From Trametopsis cervina (lineage: Eukaryota; Basidiomycota; Agaricomycetes; Polyporales; Irpicaceae), in the NCBI GenBank assembly GCA_022385755.1, contig MU278365.1, positions 1-64,000 on the forward strand: 64,000 bases of DNA, read 5' to 3'. The position numbers were made by a program, and so were the translations under genes. Positions 43,900-56,103 of the stretch are shown here, piece after piece. The notes beneath the pieces were generated by a model. The model searched no databases and was not told the DNA's origin. It saw nothing but the letters and a program-made list of their open reading frames with translations. Position 1 is the stretch's first letter. Every line of letters starts with the position of its first letter.

Positions 43900-46006
43900 T
43901 TACTCCTCGTCGTCCCCGCTGCCTGCCCCGCTCCCCTCATCACTCTCATCATCGTCACCCCCACGCTGCGGACGACGCCTACGGCGCCCACGGCCAGACG
44001 TGCCTTCGCCTTCTCCAGGCCCTGTGCCACGTCGACGCTTCCGCTCCGTTTCGCGCAGGTTCAAACGGACACCAAATAATGAGAGATGCTGCGTGGATGC
44101 GGTCAGTAAGCGGCAGAACTTCACTCAGATAAGAGGGCAAACCTTGGTAAGATCAGTGGAAGGGCGCAGACCGGGGAACTCCTTTGTTGAGTATATACGG
44201 AACGGCCCACCATAGCATTCGGCTAGAATGGGTATGTCCATCATACCTTCCGCCCGGGCGAATATGTTAAAGACACGATATCGCAGGATGAACGTGCCTT
44301 CGATGCGCACAGCTATATCCTGCACAAAAGAAAATAAGGGCTCATCAGTAAAGACGTCCTTCCGCGAACGGACGGCGGAAAAGACACCAGTGATGATAAC
44401 GAAGGAGGAGTACACGGACTGCAAAAACGAACATCAGCACTTTGCGCCCATGGTATTCGAGTGATTGAGACTGCGCAAAGCACGCTCCAGATAACGAATC
44501 TGTACATTTTGAGTCTTCCTTGATCGCAAAGTCCCCAAGGTAGGCCACGACGCCCTCTGGTGCGTCCAAGCCAGCCGGCACCGCCTTGATATCCGAGCCA
44601 CCTCCCATCGTAGGTTGAGGAGGCGGATGGAGGGGCTGTGGCGCAGGAGGAGGAGGGGCAGGCGGAGGGTATGAGTAAGTGTTCCCGGTGGGAGGTGGTC
44701 CAGGGGGCAAGGGTGGAAGCTTGCGACCGCTTCTAGAGAACCCTGTACCCTGCATGGGAGGAAGTTGTAAGCTTGACCGTTGGTACGTGTCACCCAATTC
44801 TCTTATAGGGGGCAACTGGAGAGGACCAGTTGGTGGTGGATTCGATTGAGTATATGATGAACCACTGCCTGTTGACGAGGCGGAATACGTGTGATGGCCA
44901 CTCGCCATCCCATATTGTAGAGGGGGAGGGGGAGGTAAAGTGTATGCAGGTGGACTTGACGACGAGGCTGGGTACGCAAAATTGTATGGCGGCGAAGATG
45001 TGGATGGCACCGAAGGTGCGGGTGTGGGAGAGACAGACGCAGCTGGAGTAGTGGCGGTGGTGGGTCTACTGGCCGACGGCGACTTCCGGCGTCGTTTGTT
45101 GGGTGACGAGGCAGGATCGGGAGGCTCATCTTGAGGCGGCACGGGGAAGAGATCGATGTGGCATAACAAGCCAAAACCTTGGGCATCGCTTGCAAGATAT
45201 GAGTGCTAAGTATTCATAAAAGTCGATCATACTCACTCATACTTATCGTACTCTTCGAACCTTTCGAAGACCTGGCCTTGGAATTTCAGCTGCATCAACT
45301 TGAGTTGCACCACCGGAGGGGGGTCTAAAGGCCTCCTATCTTTACGCGCGTATCTGAAGGAAGGCAGATAAGCAATGTGTACAGAGAGGATCGGTACACT
45401 AGGCTTGTGTAGGCACATTGAAAGTACGAATAGGTGCGTGGCGCTCGCTATAAGAATAGGGCTCCATGACCCTGATTACCCTCTACATCATGATATCAAT
45501 TGATTGTGTTGGCCCGAGGATGTCTTCGGAAACCACGAGGGTGAGAGCACTCTTTTCATTCCTAGCAAGGGTAAGGGCACTGTCATGCAGCACGTCATTG
45601 GTCTGACTCTGGCACTCTCGCTGCATGGCAGGGACCTGACTCATCGCCGAGGGATAACCAGGGTAAGCGGCATCGCCGTTCCTCTAGAGGATGCACTTAC
45701 GCGCACCGCCTCCCAACCAAAAAACATAGGCGCGGATCGAGGGGGGCACAGAGATCCGGAAGGAGACTCACTTTCTACCCAAATCAGCTTTCTGTAACTC
45801 TGTAAGCTCGGCACGCAGGGTGATGCCAGCAAACGGACCATCGGTGAACGCGACAGCACGGCCAATGTTCGCTCTGTTGAAGTCCAAGGAGGGGATCTGC
45901 AAGAGGGATGAGTCAACATGGCTCGTACGCCTAAGATGACTCAGAGGCTTACAGGCTCATTGAGCGTGTCGAGTTCGTTGATTCCTGGGAGCGGTTGGTG
46001 GGCCAT
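43900..46006 (-). CDS. Velvet-domain regulator with split domain (VelB-like)
   Basis: Six exons (minus): 46006-45953, 45896-45772, 45353-45237, 45188-44420, 44319-44143, 44088-43900; 476 residues. Intron 2 is long (418 nt); the others are 48-100 nt. The velvet domain is in two halves. The first has GRKYARKDRRPLDPPPVVQL and GFGLLCHIDLFP. The second has SKCTDSLSGACFAQ, GRKVLMFVFADIAVRIEG and LTKHLSLFGVRLNLRE. Between them lies a Pro-rich insert of roughly 170 residues, the arrangement known for VelB.

Velvet proteins bind DNA as dimers and, with VosA, VeA or LaeA, control development and secondary metabolism in response to light. The C-terminus is very basic, then acidic. VosA-like identity is less likely because of the insert. 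Confidence 0.88.
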
Positions 46007-49000
46007 GGGTGGAAAGTGGAGACTACAACGCCCCCGAGGGCTTATAAAAGCAGCGAGGTCAGAGTCGGGGAAAGAGAAGATTAGAAGTGAGGACACGCAA
46101 GTCGGTTAAGGCGCGGCTGTGCGGATTTGATTGTGGCCGTGGCCCGACAAAGATTGACGATGATCAGGAATAATCTTTACCGACAGCGCTGCGTACCGGG
46201 ACAGCGGCGGGGGAGGTGCGACCCTCGCAGGTGCCGGCTGCCCTCTATATATGGGTCCTGGGCGGGCCGAACATGGTTACAGTGTCACCGAATGGAGACT
46301 ACAACTAAACGTTTATCCCAGCTAGTAACGATAACAAAATGCTTTTCTTATTGTAGTTATCTTGTTACTTATCCAACCTTCTCTGATCCGTTGTTTCCTT
46401 CCGGGAAAGTTGCCGCCCATCAATCGCTAGACCCTTGAACCCGGGCTCTCGGCTCTTTCTCACCTCTTGCAGCTCCTCAGCGTCCATCATCTCCCAACTT
46501 TCCATGTCTCTCTTGTCTCTCAAGCCGTTGCGTCGCTACATAGTGTGCCTTGAAACTATTGCCCTTCCATCTTGTACGAAAAGCTCAACAGTTGTCTGCA
46601 TGCAAAGAGCGAAACAATCCCACAACTATCGCAGAAGGGCGCCTCGATGGGTTTCACGACCACGATGTGGCGAGTCGTATGTATCTAGCTGCGTTATAGT
46701 TAACTCCATAAGGATACAGAACATGATGGCCACAAGAACAGACCACCACCCGGAAACAAGTGCACAGAACAGGAAGGCCACTCAACTTCGGGCCCCAGTT
46801 TCTCCCTTCGTTCCCAGCGTAGCTCGTCGGAGGTAGGATATCATTCCCCTCAGTCGCCACGGCCTCCGCACATATATTTATTCAACGGTTGTGTTTATCG
46901 CCACCAGGATAGCCTCGCCACCGGTGACGCCTTTACGTCCCGATGACTTCTTAGGTCGCGCCGGTCGTTAGAGCGCACAACGGTCGTTCATTCGACTCAC
47001 GTACGCGCGCCCCGACCATCGCATAGCGCGCTGTTCAGTCTTGTCGTAGTAGCCCAAGAACACTCCGCGTACAGGGCTTCAACTGTTGAACAGCAGAGAA
47101 ACTCTGTTTGATACATGCCCTATTCTCCCGACGGAGCCGCGGCCTGGCTCGTTCCACTCCCAGGGCGGAAGCAATACGTATTTGCATCTCGATGGTACCT
47201 CTTTTCAAATATGTGACCAAACAGTGAACCCCGTGGCTGGCACAATAGGGCCCCATTCATCGCAAAGTTACATTCTGCTGCCATTCGGTCCAGTTCCAGA
47301 CGTCAGAACGCACGTCAGCCGCATGTTCTGCCTGGCAATCTTGTTCCCTTGTTCGCCTGCTATGACCGGAATAGGATCTATCAGTCCGCTTTATTCACAG
47401 GTTACAGTTCGTTCTATGGCCTAGGGCTTAATGACCGTGAAGCACTTCCTTCCTTATCGGCATTCTTGTCAGTCCGGTTTCCAGTGTCGGGATCGGCGTT
47501 GGTTAGGTCGCCTCTCAAAACTCAGCAACGCGTGATAAATGCAGGGTCGTGATAACATAGGTACGTCCGGTCGCAACGGAAGCATGCATTCGAATTGAAA
47601 TAATTGAAGTAGACGATGGGGCAGTGAAATGCCATCGTACAGCATGGCTATCGCCCCGTACTGCATGATGGACTTTCGGGGGGAGCTGGGAGGCACCTCA
47701 GCTAGCCTTATGGAGGTACTCCATGGAACATCAGCACACTCATAATCTTGTTAGTGCGTCACTTCGAGCCCAGGTATTTGGTTTACCGCGTGAACTGCGG
47801 GAACATCTGGCGATGTCGGGAAGGAATACACCGGTGTTCGGTAAGATATAGAAGTTCACATTCCGGGACATCCTCCAATTCCAGCTGCTCAATCTTATTA
47901 TCCGAAGAGACGTGTCAGTTGGGATCATGTACGTGGTTTGCGCCCTGCAACTTCTTTTCATGAGACTGATATATCAGGCAGAAGGTGAAAGGAGTTCACT
48001 CTTCGTCCAACTTGAGTCCCCGCAGATCCACCAAGCCGCCTGTGTTATTCGAGCCCCGTGAGACGAATGAGTTCTTATGGCTTCCATACCGTTCCTATCG
48101 TCTTCTTCAACTCGCATTGCACCGCCATCCTACTATTAAGCCGGAAACCAACGTCAACATCGGCCGACGTCGATATACAATGCAAAACCCTTTTCAAGCT
48201 TAAGGCAACAACAATAGTGCACTGCCCAAGTGAGCTTGATAATCGAGCTCGTGTCCGCGGTCAAACTACAGCGGTCCCGCATGACTTTGACATTGTCTTG
48301 TTCATATTGGGCTACTTGATCTTTGTGTTTGTACGTATCGACGAACACGCGTATCACGCGCGGATGTGCAATGAACTCATTTATAGTATTCTTCTAGGAA
48401 CAACAACGTTGGCGCGCGGGTTCTTTCCCTGTTCTTCCTTTCGAAAAGTCGACGGCAGCCAAGCTCAGCTGGGTTTGAACGCTGCTGCACGTCTGTTTGA
48501 CAGCAGCACGAGTCTACATTTACGGAGCCTTTTACTGCGGGAACTACTCGCTCTTGAGCACCGCACATGTATACACCCTTGTACGTACTATATGCACGAC
48601 CGACCACCGTAATCAGATGCCGCGAAGGATCCCAATCATCGAATTTAGTAAATATTTACCTCGGTCTGAAACCACTCTGCCGGGGTGTGAGGCTTGTCCG
48701 TTTGATTTATGTAATATTGTAATAGTAGAACTGCAGAACATAGCTACGGGGATGTCATCACGATCCTCCTGACAGCTTGATACAAGTCCTAGCCACAGCT
48801 GCGCTCACCTGGAAGGCATTCGATCATAACCTCAATCAGACGAGGAGAAATACGGAAATTCGAAAGCAGATAAACCATCATGTAAAATGCAGTGTGTGGA
48901 GCATGTGTATCATGGGTAGCGTACGGAGATCCGTACGTGGGGACATGGTGGTGATGTACATGCGGCAAGTTTTGAGAAGTCCGAGGTCTGCGCTCGGTCC

Positions 49001-49022
49001 CTCGGGGTCGGTCAATACATCT
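46007..49022. other. 3-kb region upstream of the velvet gene, no gene supported
   Basis: Short frames occur on both strands, but none begins with ATG and shows a recognisable motif or a consistent exon series. A frame with ATG near 46504 has a possible 44-nt intron but no known content. The region holds the velvet promoter side and the 3' flank of eL27. It is the largest gap in the window and could contain a non-coding RNA or long regulatory leader. Confidence 0.4.
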
Positions 49023-49678
49023 CTAGAACTGTGTACGAGAGGCAGATTGTTAGAAGAAGGATATACAAGGAATGGAACAGAACGTACGCGGAGAGCCTGG
49101 AAGAACCACTTGTTCTTGCCACCCGTGTATCTCTCTTCAAGCTGCTTCTTGATCAGCTTCTTGGCATCCTCACGTTGTGACGGCTCCTTGAAGGTGTCTG
49201 AGCCGACGGAACCCTTAAGGCCCTCAAGCTCAAGTGCGTATCGTGTGGGGAAGAGATGCGAGTAGTTGACAACCTGGAAGTCCAAGATACCCATTAGCCA
49301 GCTAGCCCAACTTATAGGAGTAATGCAACGTACCTTGATGAAAGGCTTGACTTTGCTCCTCTTCGCCAGCTTCTTTGCACCCATACGCTTAGTGACCTTC
49401 AACGGGTAGCGCTCGATACCCGCAACAATTGCGTGGGGGTACGGCCTCTCCTTTGTGCCCTCATCCAATTGCTTGATAACAACAACCTTCTTGCCTGCTT
49501 GACGGCCGGCAAGCACAATGGCGACCTAGGAATCGGAGGAAAGACATGGAGGTTACATCATTTCTGAAGAAATATGGGGTTTTATGAAGTTTTGCACACC
49601 TTTCCGGGCTTGTATACTAGAGCAAAGCTTCAGCATAGATTCATCGTTGGCTTCTACAGCACACTCACCTCTGACCAT
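49023..49678 (-). CDS. RPL27: Cytosolic 60S ribosomal protein eL27
   Basis: Five exons (minus): 49678-49669, 49616-49600, 49525-49334, 49273-49088, 49028-49023; 136 residues, the usual eL27 length. The first two exons are 10 and 17 nt and give MVRVYKPGK; the last has only the Phe codon and stop. Motifs: KOW-type start, [53 protein letters not shown] and [10 protein letters not shown]. Introns are 52-74 nt. It is a structural component of the 60S subunit near the tunnel exit. Intron richness at the extreme 5' end is usual for fungal ribosomal protein genes. Complete. Confidence 0.96.
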
Positions 49679-50612
49679 GTCTTGAGGAGGGCGGGGCGTC
49701 GGCTTTGAGGGGTTTACCGTGGACTATACTTGAAAGCCTGTAGTCACAAGTGTCACGCTTCCAGCCACCCGGCAGACTCCGTCAAACTGTATAGTTTTAG
49801 GCGGTACCGGCTGCCCGCGTTCTTGAGCGCCAATCACTTGAAACCGCTGTCAGATTACGTAACTAAGGTCCTGTGGTTTGAAAGTCAAATATTCGCTTTT
49901 CTGCGCTGCCATGATGGCGCTGTGCTCATGTGCTCATACTCTCTGTTCTGCGGCGAAGTGAGATTTACGACGCCAGCAGCCACCCCCAATTTTGCACAAT
50001 TCTCTCGGATAAAGCTGACGTCTTTGCGCATGGGGAAATACTGGTCCTGAGGCGAGATACCGAGGGCGATGCTCGCTTCATGTTAATACGGAAACTCGGC
50101 TTATGGTACTTATGCATCCGTGCTATTATACAACCGATCTAACATCGTACGACGAACTGGCATTTATAGCCTCCGAGAGCGCACGACTGTATCGAGAAAA
50201 GCTCATTTGCGTCACCGCCCATTATCGGCCCGCAGAGGGTGACGACAAGCGAATATGCGCGCCACGAAATGCCACAATTATCCGCACGCAAAGCTGCTTC
50301 CTCGTATTGTACGTGACTGCCTGACTGGTTTTATCTGGTTTTATATGGCGAGTTTCCCTTATCATACCCCAGAGAAGTCTCGCGTATCGCTGAGTAGAAC
50401 GACACGCATGACGAATCCGAACGAGACGCGTCAGTCCGAGTACAGTAACCAATAAATTCCAGTGATGGGCGCAAGCTGAGATTGCCGCAGCGAGATATGA
50501 CGCCAATCTCGAAGGGACTGTCTGGCATAAATACGCCGCCACCTGAGGCAATATTTGTTCACTTCGCTCACCAGTCCCTCTTCGTCCGGAGTACCATTCC
50601 TAATCACTCATA
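49679..50612. other. Divergent intergenic region, eL27 to FAD oxidoreductase 1
   Basis: 934 bp without a supported gene; holds the eL27 promoter at the left and that of the first FAD oxidoreductase at the right. Confidence 0.4.
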
Positions 50613-52640
50613 ATGAAGGGATTGGTTTTAGCGTCGTTGCTTCTCCTGCCCTCAGTGCATGCCGCTTTCAATGCGACCATAGCCTGTCAGCAGATACAGA
50701 AAGTCATTTCGTCGTCCTCGGAGGTATTTTGGCCGGGTAAGTATCGTCAGACTTAGTTCGGGATACGCCCCACTCATATTATCTTATATGATCAATTTAA
50801 TAGGCTCTCTTCGTTATACGAAGGACGTGAATCATTGGGCCAGTTCAAGCTCTGATGTCTCCGCATGTTCTGTGGAGCCTGGAACTGCTGATGACCTCGG
50901 TAGAGTGGTTAGTGCATTGTTCTCACGTGAAGAATCCTACATATTCACCCAACTCTCTTAGCTGCAAGTTATTGGTTCTACTAGAACTCCGTTCGCTGTG
51001 CGTACAATTGGCAATTCACTGTGCACCGTGTGTGCTGACCCGTTTGACAGGTCAAAGGCGGTGGACATGCCACGAATCCAGGATTCTCCTCCACTCCAGG
51101 CGTACATATTGCTATGTACCGTTTCAGTGAAGTGAATTATGTACCTCTTACGCAGACCGTGGAGGTTGGAGCCGGCCTTATCTGGGACGATGTCTACGCT
51201 GCTCTCGAACCTCACGACGTTAACGTCGTCGGTGGACGCGTCAGCGGTGTTGGCGTCGCTGGATTCTCATTAGGCGGCGGTGAGTGCATCCGGTACTAGA
51301 GAAATGAAATGGACGTTTGATGGTCTCTCGAACAATAGGCTATTCGTGGCTGAGTAACCAGTACGGCCTCACTGTCGACAACATTGTCGCCATGGAACTG
51401 GTACTCCCTGATGGCAAAGTTACTTTCGTAGATGCGAGCAATTCCGACCTTCTTTGGGCCTTGAAGGTGAGCAGCTTCTCTGGATTTTGCATTACGGGCA
51501 GCGTCTAATGTTTACTTCAGGGAGGGGCCTACAACAACCTCGTGAGTGCTCGAGTCTGTATCTTGCTTTTGCGAGTCAAGACTTCAACGTACTTTCCAGG
51601 GTATCGTCACCAGATTCATAATGAAGGCCTATCCGCAGGGTCAGGTCTGGGTACGAATATTCAATTATTCACTATTTCTTCACCATCCAAACTCTAACTA
51701 TACAGGGAGGGCTTATGGTAATTGATGGCCTGCATCTTGACGCAGTCACCGAGGCTACCGCCAAATTCTCCTCGGATGTCACGGATCCCAAAGCACAAAT
51801 TATCCCTACCTACGATTTCCTCACCAGTGTCAGTCAATTTGTTCCCATCGCGCTGGAGAATATGCTGACCCAAGGATACCATTACAACACAGCCCATTGT
51901 TTCTCTGTTGATGTTCTACGATGCCCCTACACCCCCTAGTGGGATCTTCGACGATTTCCTGGCCATTCCTTCACTCGACAAAGATGTCAAGACACGCTCA
52001 TTCCTTTCTCTCGTACAATCTTCACCTTCCAATACCACAAGTGGTTTACGGTAAATGCTCCTGCTATATGACAATGTTTTGCAAAGGGAAATTGACACTG
52101 CTATTCAGAGCCGTATTCCACACGGTATCTCTGCTTGAGAACTCCGCTGCAGTCTTGAAAGCGGTGGCCAATGAGACTATCGTAAGCTCACATTCTCCCT
52201 CTGTTATGCCCCCGTCCTTATGATTATGATCTTCATAGTTCTGGGGTAACAAGCTGGCCCTCGCGTCCGCTTCGTTCATCTCTTACGATGTCGAACCGTT
52301 CCTGCCCGGCGTGTTTGCTAATGGCAAGACGGCTCTCGCCTCTTATCCGCCAACGCGCGCCCGTACGCTGATGCCGCTGAACATATACTGGGCATGGTCG
52401 CTCCCCACTTCCGACGAGCTTATCCGGTCCTCTATTGTCCAGAGCGCAGCCCATCTCACTCAGGTCGCAATCAGCGAGGGCCAGGACATCGGCGATGCGC
52501 CACTATACAGTAATTATGCGATAGACACTACGCCCAAGGAGAGGATATTCGGGGCTAATCTGCCGAAGCTGCAGGCCCTGAAGGCGCTGTATGATCCGCA
52601 GAATGTGATGGACCTTGCGGGCGGCTGGAAGTACTCATAA
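50613..52640 (+). CDS. Secreted berberine-bridge-like FAD oxidoreductase 1
   Basis: Eleven exons: 50613-50736, 50804-50907, 50962-50997, 51051-51279, 51339-51466, 51521-51541, 51600-51650, 51706-51828, 51875-52050, 52109-52181, 52239-52640; 488 residues. Signal peptide MKGLVLASLLLLPSVHA. The PCMH-type FAD domain has VKGGGHATNPGFSS, whose His can bind FAD covalently, VGAGLIWDDVYAAL and GGRVSGVGVAGFSLGGGYSW. The Cys used for a second FAD bond in bicovalent enzymes is absent. The C-terminal BBE segment has APLYSNYAI.

Such enzymes oxidise sugars, alcohols or alkaloids with oxygen. Substrate unknown. Intron 8 is only 46 nt. Tandem with a second copy 1.2 kb downstream. Confidence 0.9.
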
Positions 52641-53844
52641 AGAGGGTCAGCGCATCACTTGGACATTATTGGACGTTTAGCTATTAATCACGTACCGTCT
52701 GCTCAATGGTGCTCAGCCATCGTGCAGCGTTGGTTTTATGTCACTTATAATATGCTATTGCTATTTGCTAGAAATCAGTATTGGCCCGAAGTGAACGACA
52801 GTGAACCTCTTCATATGAGACCATGCTACAATGCCACTCTTCTGCGTCGGTATCACAGAATGTTGTAAATACGTCAGTTCTCGACGAAACACCTTGGCAG
52901 ATCGAATTAAGCATAGATGAACTCTTCTCTTTAATTTTTTTTCTCTTCTCGCATCAATTCTGAATCTTGAGGCACCAGGTCAATCGTTGATGTTATTTCT
53001 CCAGGGTGATTGCGCAACGACCGTTGTCCGACCCCACAGATAGTTTATGGTAAGCGCCGTGATCGTAACACTTACCACATACTACGATGACCATGCAATG
53101 AGGAGAACTGCTATCTAGAAGTCTTCCGTTGTTACTCTAGCGAGCGAAGAACAGAGGTGCGCAGAGATGCAGGAAGATCACACTCGAAGATCACGTCGGC
53201 GGTGATCTCCAGACCTGCGTGGCTCTACGGCTTGACTTTGGTGTTAACAGCGAGCTTGCGTTCCTGAGCACAGCAACATTGCCATTGATACGCACGAGCA
53301 TATGGTGGGTCTAACGCTTGTTAATTTTTACTTACAAGGTTAGACTGTAGGAGCTAAACACTCACCGCATCAGCGTATGAGGTTGTATGGCATTCGCTTG
53401 ATGTCATTCGTGGTCAAAGGGTGCGTTGTGTACTCACTGTACGCCGTACTCCGTACGTACGTACGTTCCTTTGCTTATCGTCTCACCCAAAGCGCGTTTT
53501 GTTGACGTTCTCATATCACACAAGGTCCCGGACGACGTGCGTTGATGGCCAACGTCTCATCATTCCAACAAGATGAAACTTCATCAGTCTCATACTTTAT
53601 ACTCATGGTCATCTAAAATATCTTGATATCCGGTTTATCGATTCGGAGGCGAGACCGCCGTTAGCTTATAACATTGCAAGCTGATGACACCTCCCAGCTG
53701 TCGTTTGACGACCTGGCGTTCCTGGTGTCGGCATCACAAGCGCCATGTTTCAAGGCAAAATCCCTTAAAGGTTGGGGGAGCTCAACACTATCGATATTCT
53801 CTTCTTTGGGTCGGGCCCTACTACTGTTGCAGTTCGACTTGAAC
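52641..53844. other. Intergenic between the two FAD oxidoreductase genes
   Basis: 1,204 bp without a supported gene. It includes a short run of tandem ACGT (53453-53464) and the promoter of oxidoreductase 2. Confidence 0.4.
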
Positions 53845-55751
53845 ATGCTGAGGGCTCTCTTTGCGACAGCGCTATTCTCGGTTTCGGTGCGGGGTAATGT
53901 TCAGCACGCGGCGCCCACCCCGACCGCTGTCTGTGGCCAGATAGCCAAAGCAATCTCTTCTGCGTCAGCCGTGTTCTATCCTGGTAAGTACGCCGAATAA
54001 TCCGTGCGTCAGACTTACTCAACCTTTCGCGCAGGCTCCGCAAACTACACCAGTGACAATGAACATTGGATGGAATCGAGTACGCAGCAATCTACATGTT
54101 CCGTAGAACCTGGTACTTCACAGGACGTGGGAACGATTGTCTGTGTTATCTGCACTTTCCCAATGTTACTAGAAACTGACCTCAGTGTTTTGCAGCTCAA
54201 GCTAATCGGGTCGGCGAATGTCCCTTTCGCGGTTTGTTATGATGTTCCGTCGCCAGTGAATACTCCGCTGAAGATCGCGGGTTATGCAGGTCAAAGGCGG
54301 AGGACATGCGACAAACCAAGGGTACTCTTCAACCTCCGGTGTACAAATCGCAATGTCGCGGTTCAACCAAGTGGTGTACCACGCATCTACCTCCTCCGTC
54401 GATGTTGGTGCGGGTCTGATCTGGGACGATGTTTATGCTGCTCTTGAGCAATACGGTGTTAACGTCGTCGGTGGGAGAGCTAGCGGTATCGGTGTGGCTG
54501 GGTTCTCCCTTGGCGGAGGTCAGTAATCATCAGTCAAGACGTGCGAAGATGACGGTACTGAAACGAAATCAAATCTCACAGGATATTCGTGGTTGACCAA
54601 CCAGTATGGTCTGACGATTGACACCATTCTTGCCTTTGAGCTCGTCCTTCCGAATGGCACAGTCCTCACAGTCAACTCGTCGAAGAATCCCGATCTATTC
54701 TTTGCCCTCAAGGGAGGTTATAACAACTTCGGCATTGTTACGAAGTTCACTTTCAAAACTTTCCCTCAAAGCCAAGTCTGGGTACGTAAAGCTACAACGT
54801 AGCACTCTTCCCTGAGCTCATATTTTGCTCGTAGGGCGGAATTCTGGTATACGGCGGAGACCAGCTTACTGCAGTGAACAATGCTACCGCCAAGTTCGCC
54901 GATCAGGTCAAAGATCCTAAAGCACAAATCATCACTACGTATAATTATATTGGCGGAGCTGTAAGTGATATTTACATTCACGATGCGCAGCGCAGCTTGA
55001 CTGATCTCGGAGTAGCCGGATGTTACTCAACTCCTATTTTACGATGGTCCAACTCCACCGGCAGGTATCTTCGATGACTTCCTCGCCATTCCCTCCTTCC
55101 TGTCAGACATCAGTACACGGTCCTTCCTGTCACTCGTTCAAGCGTCCCCTTCTTCAGCGCCATATGGCAATCGGTAAGTCTTGGCCGACCTACCTATCCC
55201 TCGGTGGACTGACATGTGCATTCAACGGCAGGGCTGTATTCAACACTGTCTCATTGCTCAAGATTACCCCGCAGATACTTGATTCCATAGTCAACGAGAC
55301 CGTCGTAAGTTTTTTCATTTTATTTCCACAAAGATATCTCAATTGACATCCGGTGTAGTCCTGGGGTGCCAAACTGACCACAGCCACTTCGGGAATTGTT
55401 TCCTACGACGTTGAACCATTCCTTTCCACTCTCTTCAGCAAAGGATCCAACTCCGCATACCCACCGGACCGATCGCGTGCCTTGCTACCTTTGAACGTCT
55501 ACTTCGCTTGGGCGGATGCAACTCAGGACAACGTCATGCGTGCCGCCGCGGTTCAGAGCGCACAGCAGCTCACCACAGAGGCTGTAAGCCAAGGACAGAA
55601 CATCGCAAATCTGGGGCTCTACGGAAACTATGCAATCGCTGGAACTCAGACTTCAAGGATATTCGGTAATAACCTGTCTGCCTTGAACAAGATAAAAAAT
55701 CAGTACGACCCAAACAACCTCATGGGTTGGACTGGAGGATGGAGGCTTTGA
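53845..55751 (+). CDS. Secreted berberine-bridge-like FAD oxidoreductase 2
   Basis: Nine exons: 53845-53983, 54035-54138, 54196-54231, 54290-54518, 54582-54781, 54835-54960, 55016-55173, 55232-55304, 55359-55751; 485 residues. Signal-like N-terminus MLRALFATALFSVSVRG. FAD domain with VKGGGHATNQGYSS, VGAGLIWDDVYAAL and GGRASGIGVAGFSLGGGYSW. BBE segment LGLYGNYAI.

Exons 2, 3, 4 and 8 have the same lengths as their counterparts in gene 1. Its 200-nt exon 5 equals the sum of exons 5, 6 and 7 of gene 1, so two introns differ. As in gene 1, only the His-type FAD link is expected. Extracellular oxidation of an unknown small substrate is the likely role. Confidence 0.9.
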
Positions 55752-56103
55752 AAGGACTGTCGCGGACCTCTGCATTATTGTTTCTTCTCATCCATTAAGT
55801 TAAACTCGGACTTGATCATACCTATTTATCTAGTGTCTATTTAACTTGCTATCCTTGTGTACATGTATATGTAGATATTAATATTTATTGGGACAGGGTG
55901 CTCTTCTCGTGCCTGATACAAGGGGACAGAGCGAGGTGCCCAATGCAGTACATTACATATAGTGCCACGTGAACGCGCAACTGCAAATCCCCTCGTCCGC
56001 GCCGTATGAGAATAATCCAGCCCCGCGAGGTCGCCTCGGATGGGAACGGATTATGTGTATCACAGATGCACTGGTGCTGGAGTTCAAAGACAACGGTTGG
56101 CTC
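55752..56103. other. Intergenic between convergent FAD oxidoreductase 2 and RPB9
   Basis: 352 bp, A/T-rich left part, no coding evidence; two 3' UTRs. Confidence 0.5.

Noticed and set aside
46435..46836. Frame with ATG near 46504 and a possible 44-nt intron
   Set aside because: No recognisable domain, intron shorter than nearly all others here, and downstream frame closes quickly.
52925..53470. Short tandem ACGT run and T-rich stretches as a possible regulatory array
   Set aside because: Only three or four units, below what is needed to call a functional repeat.
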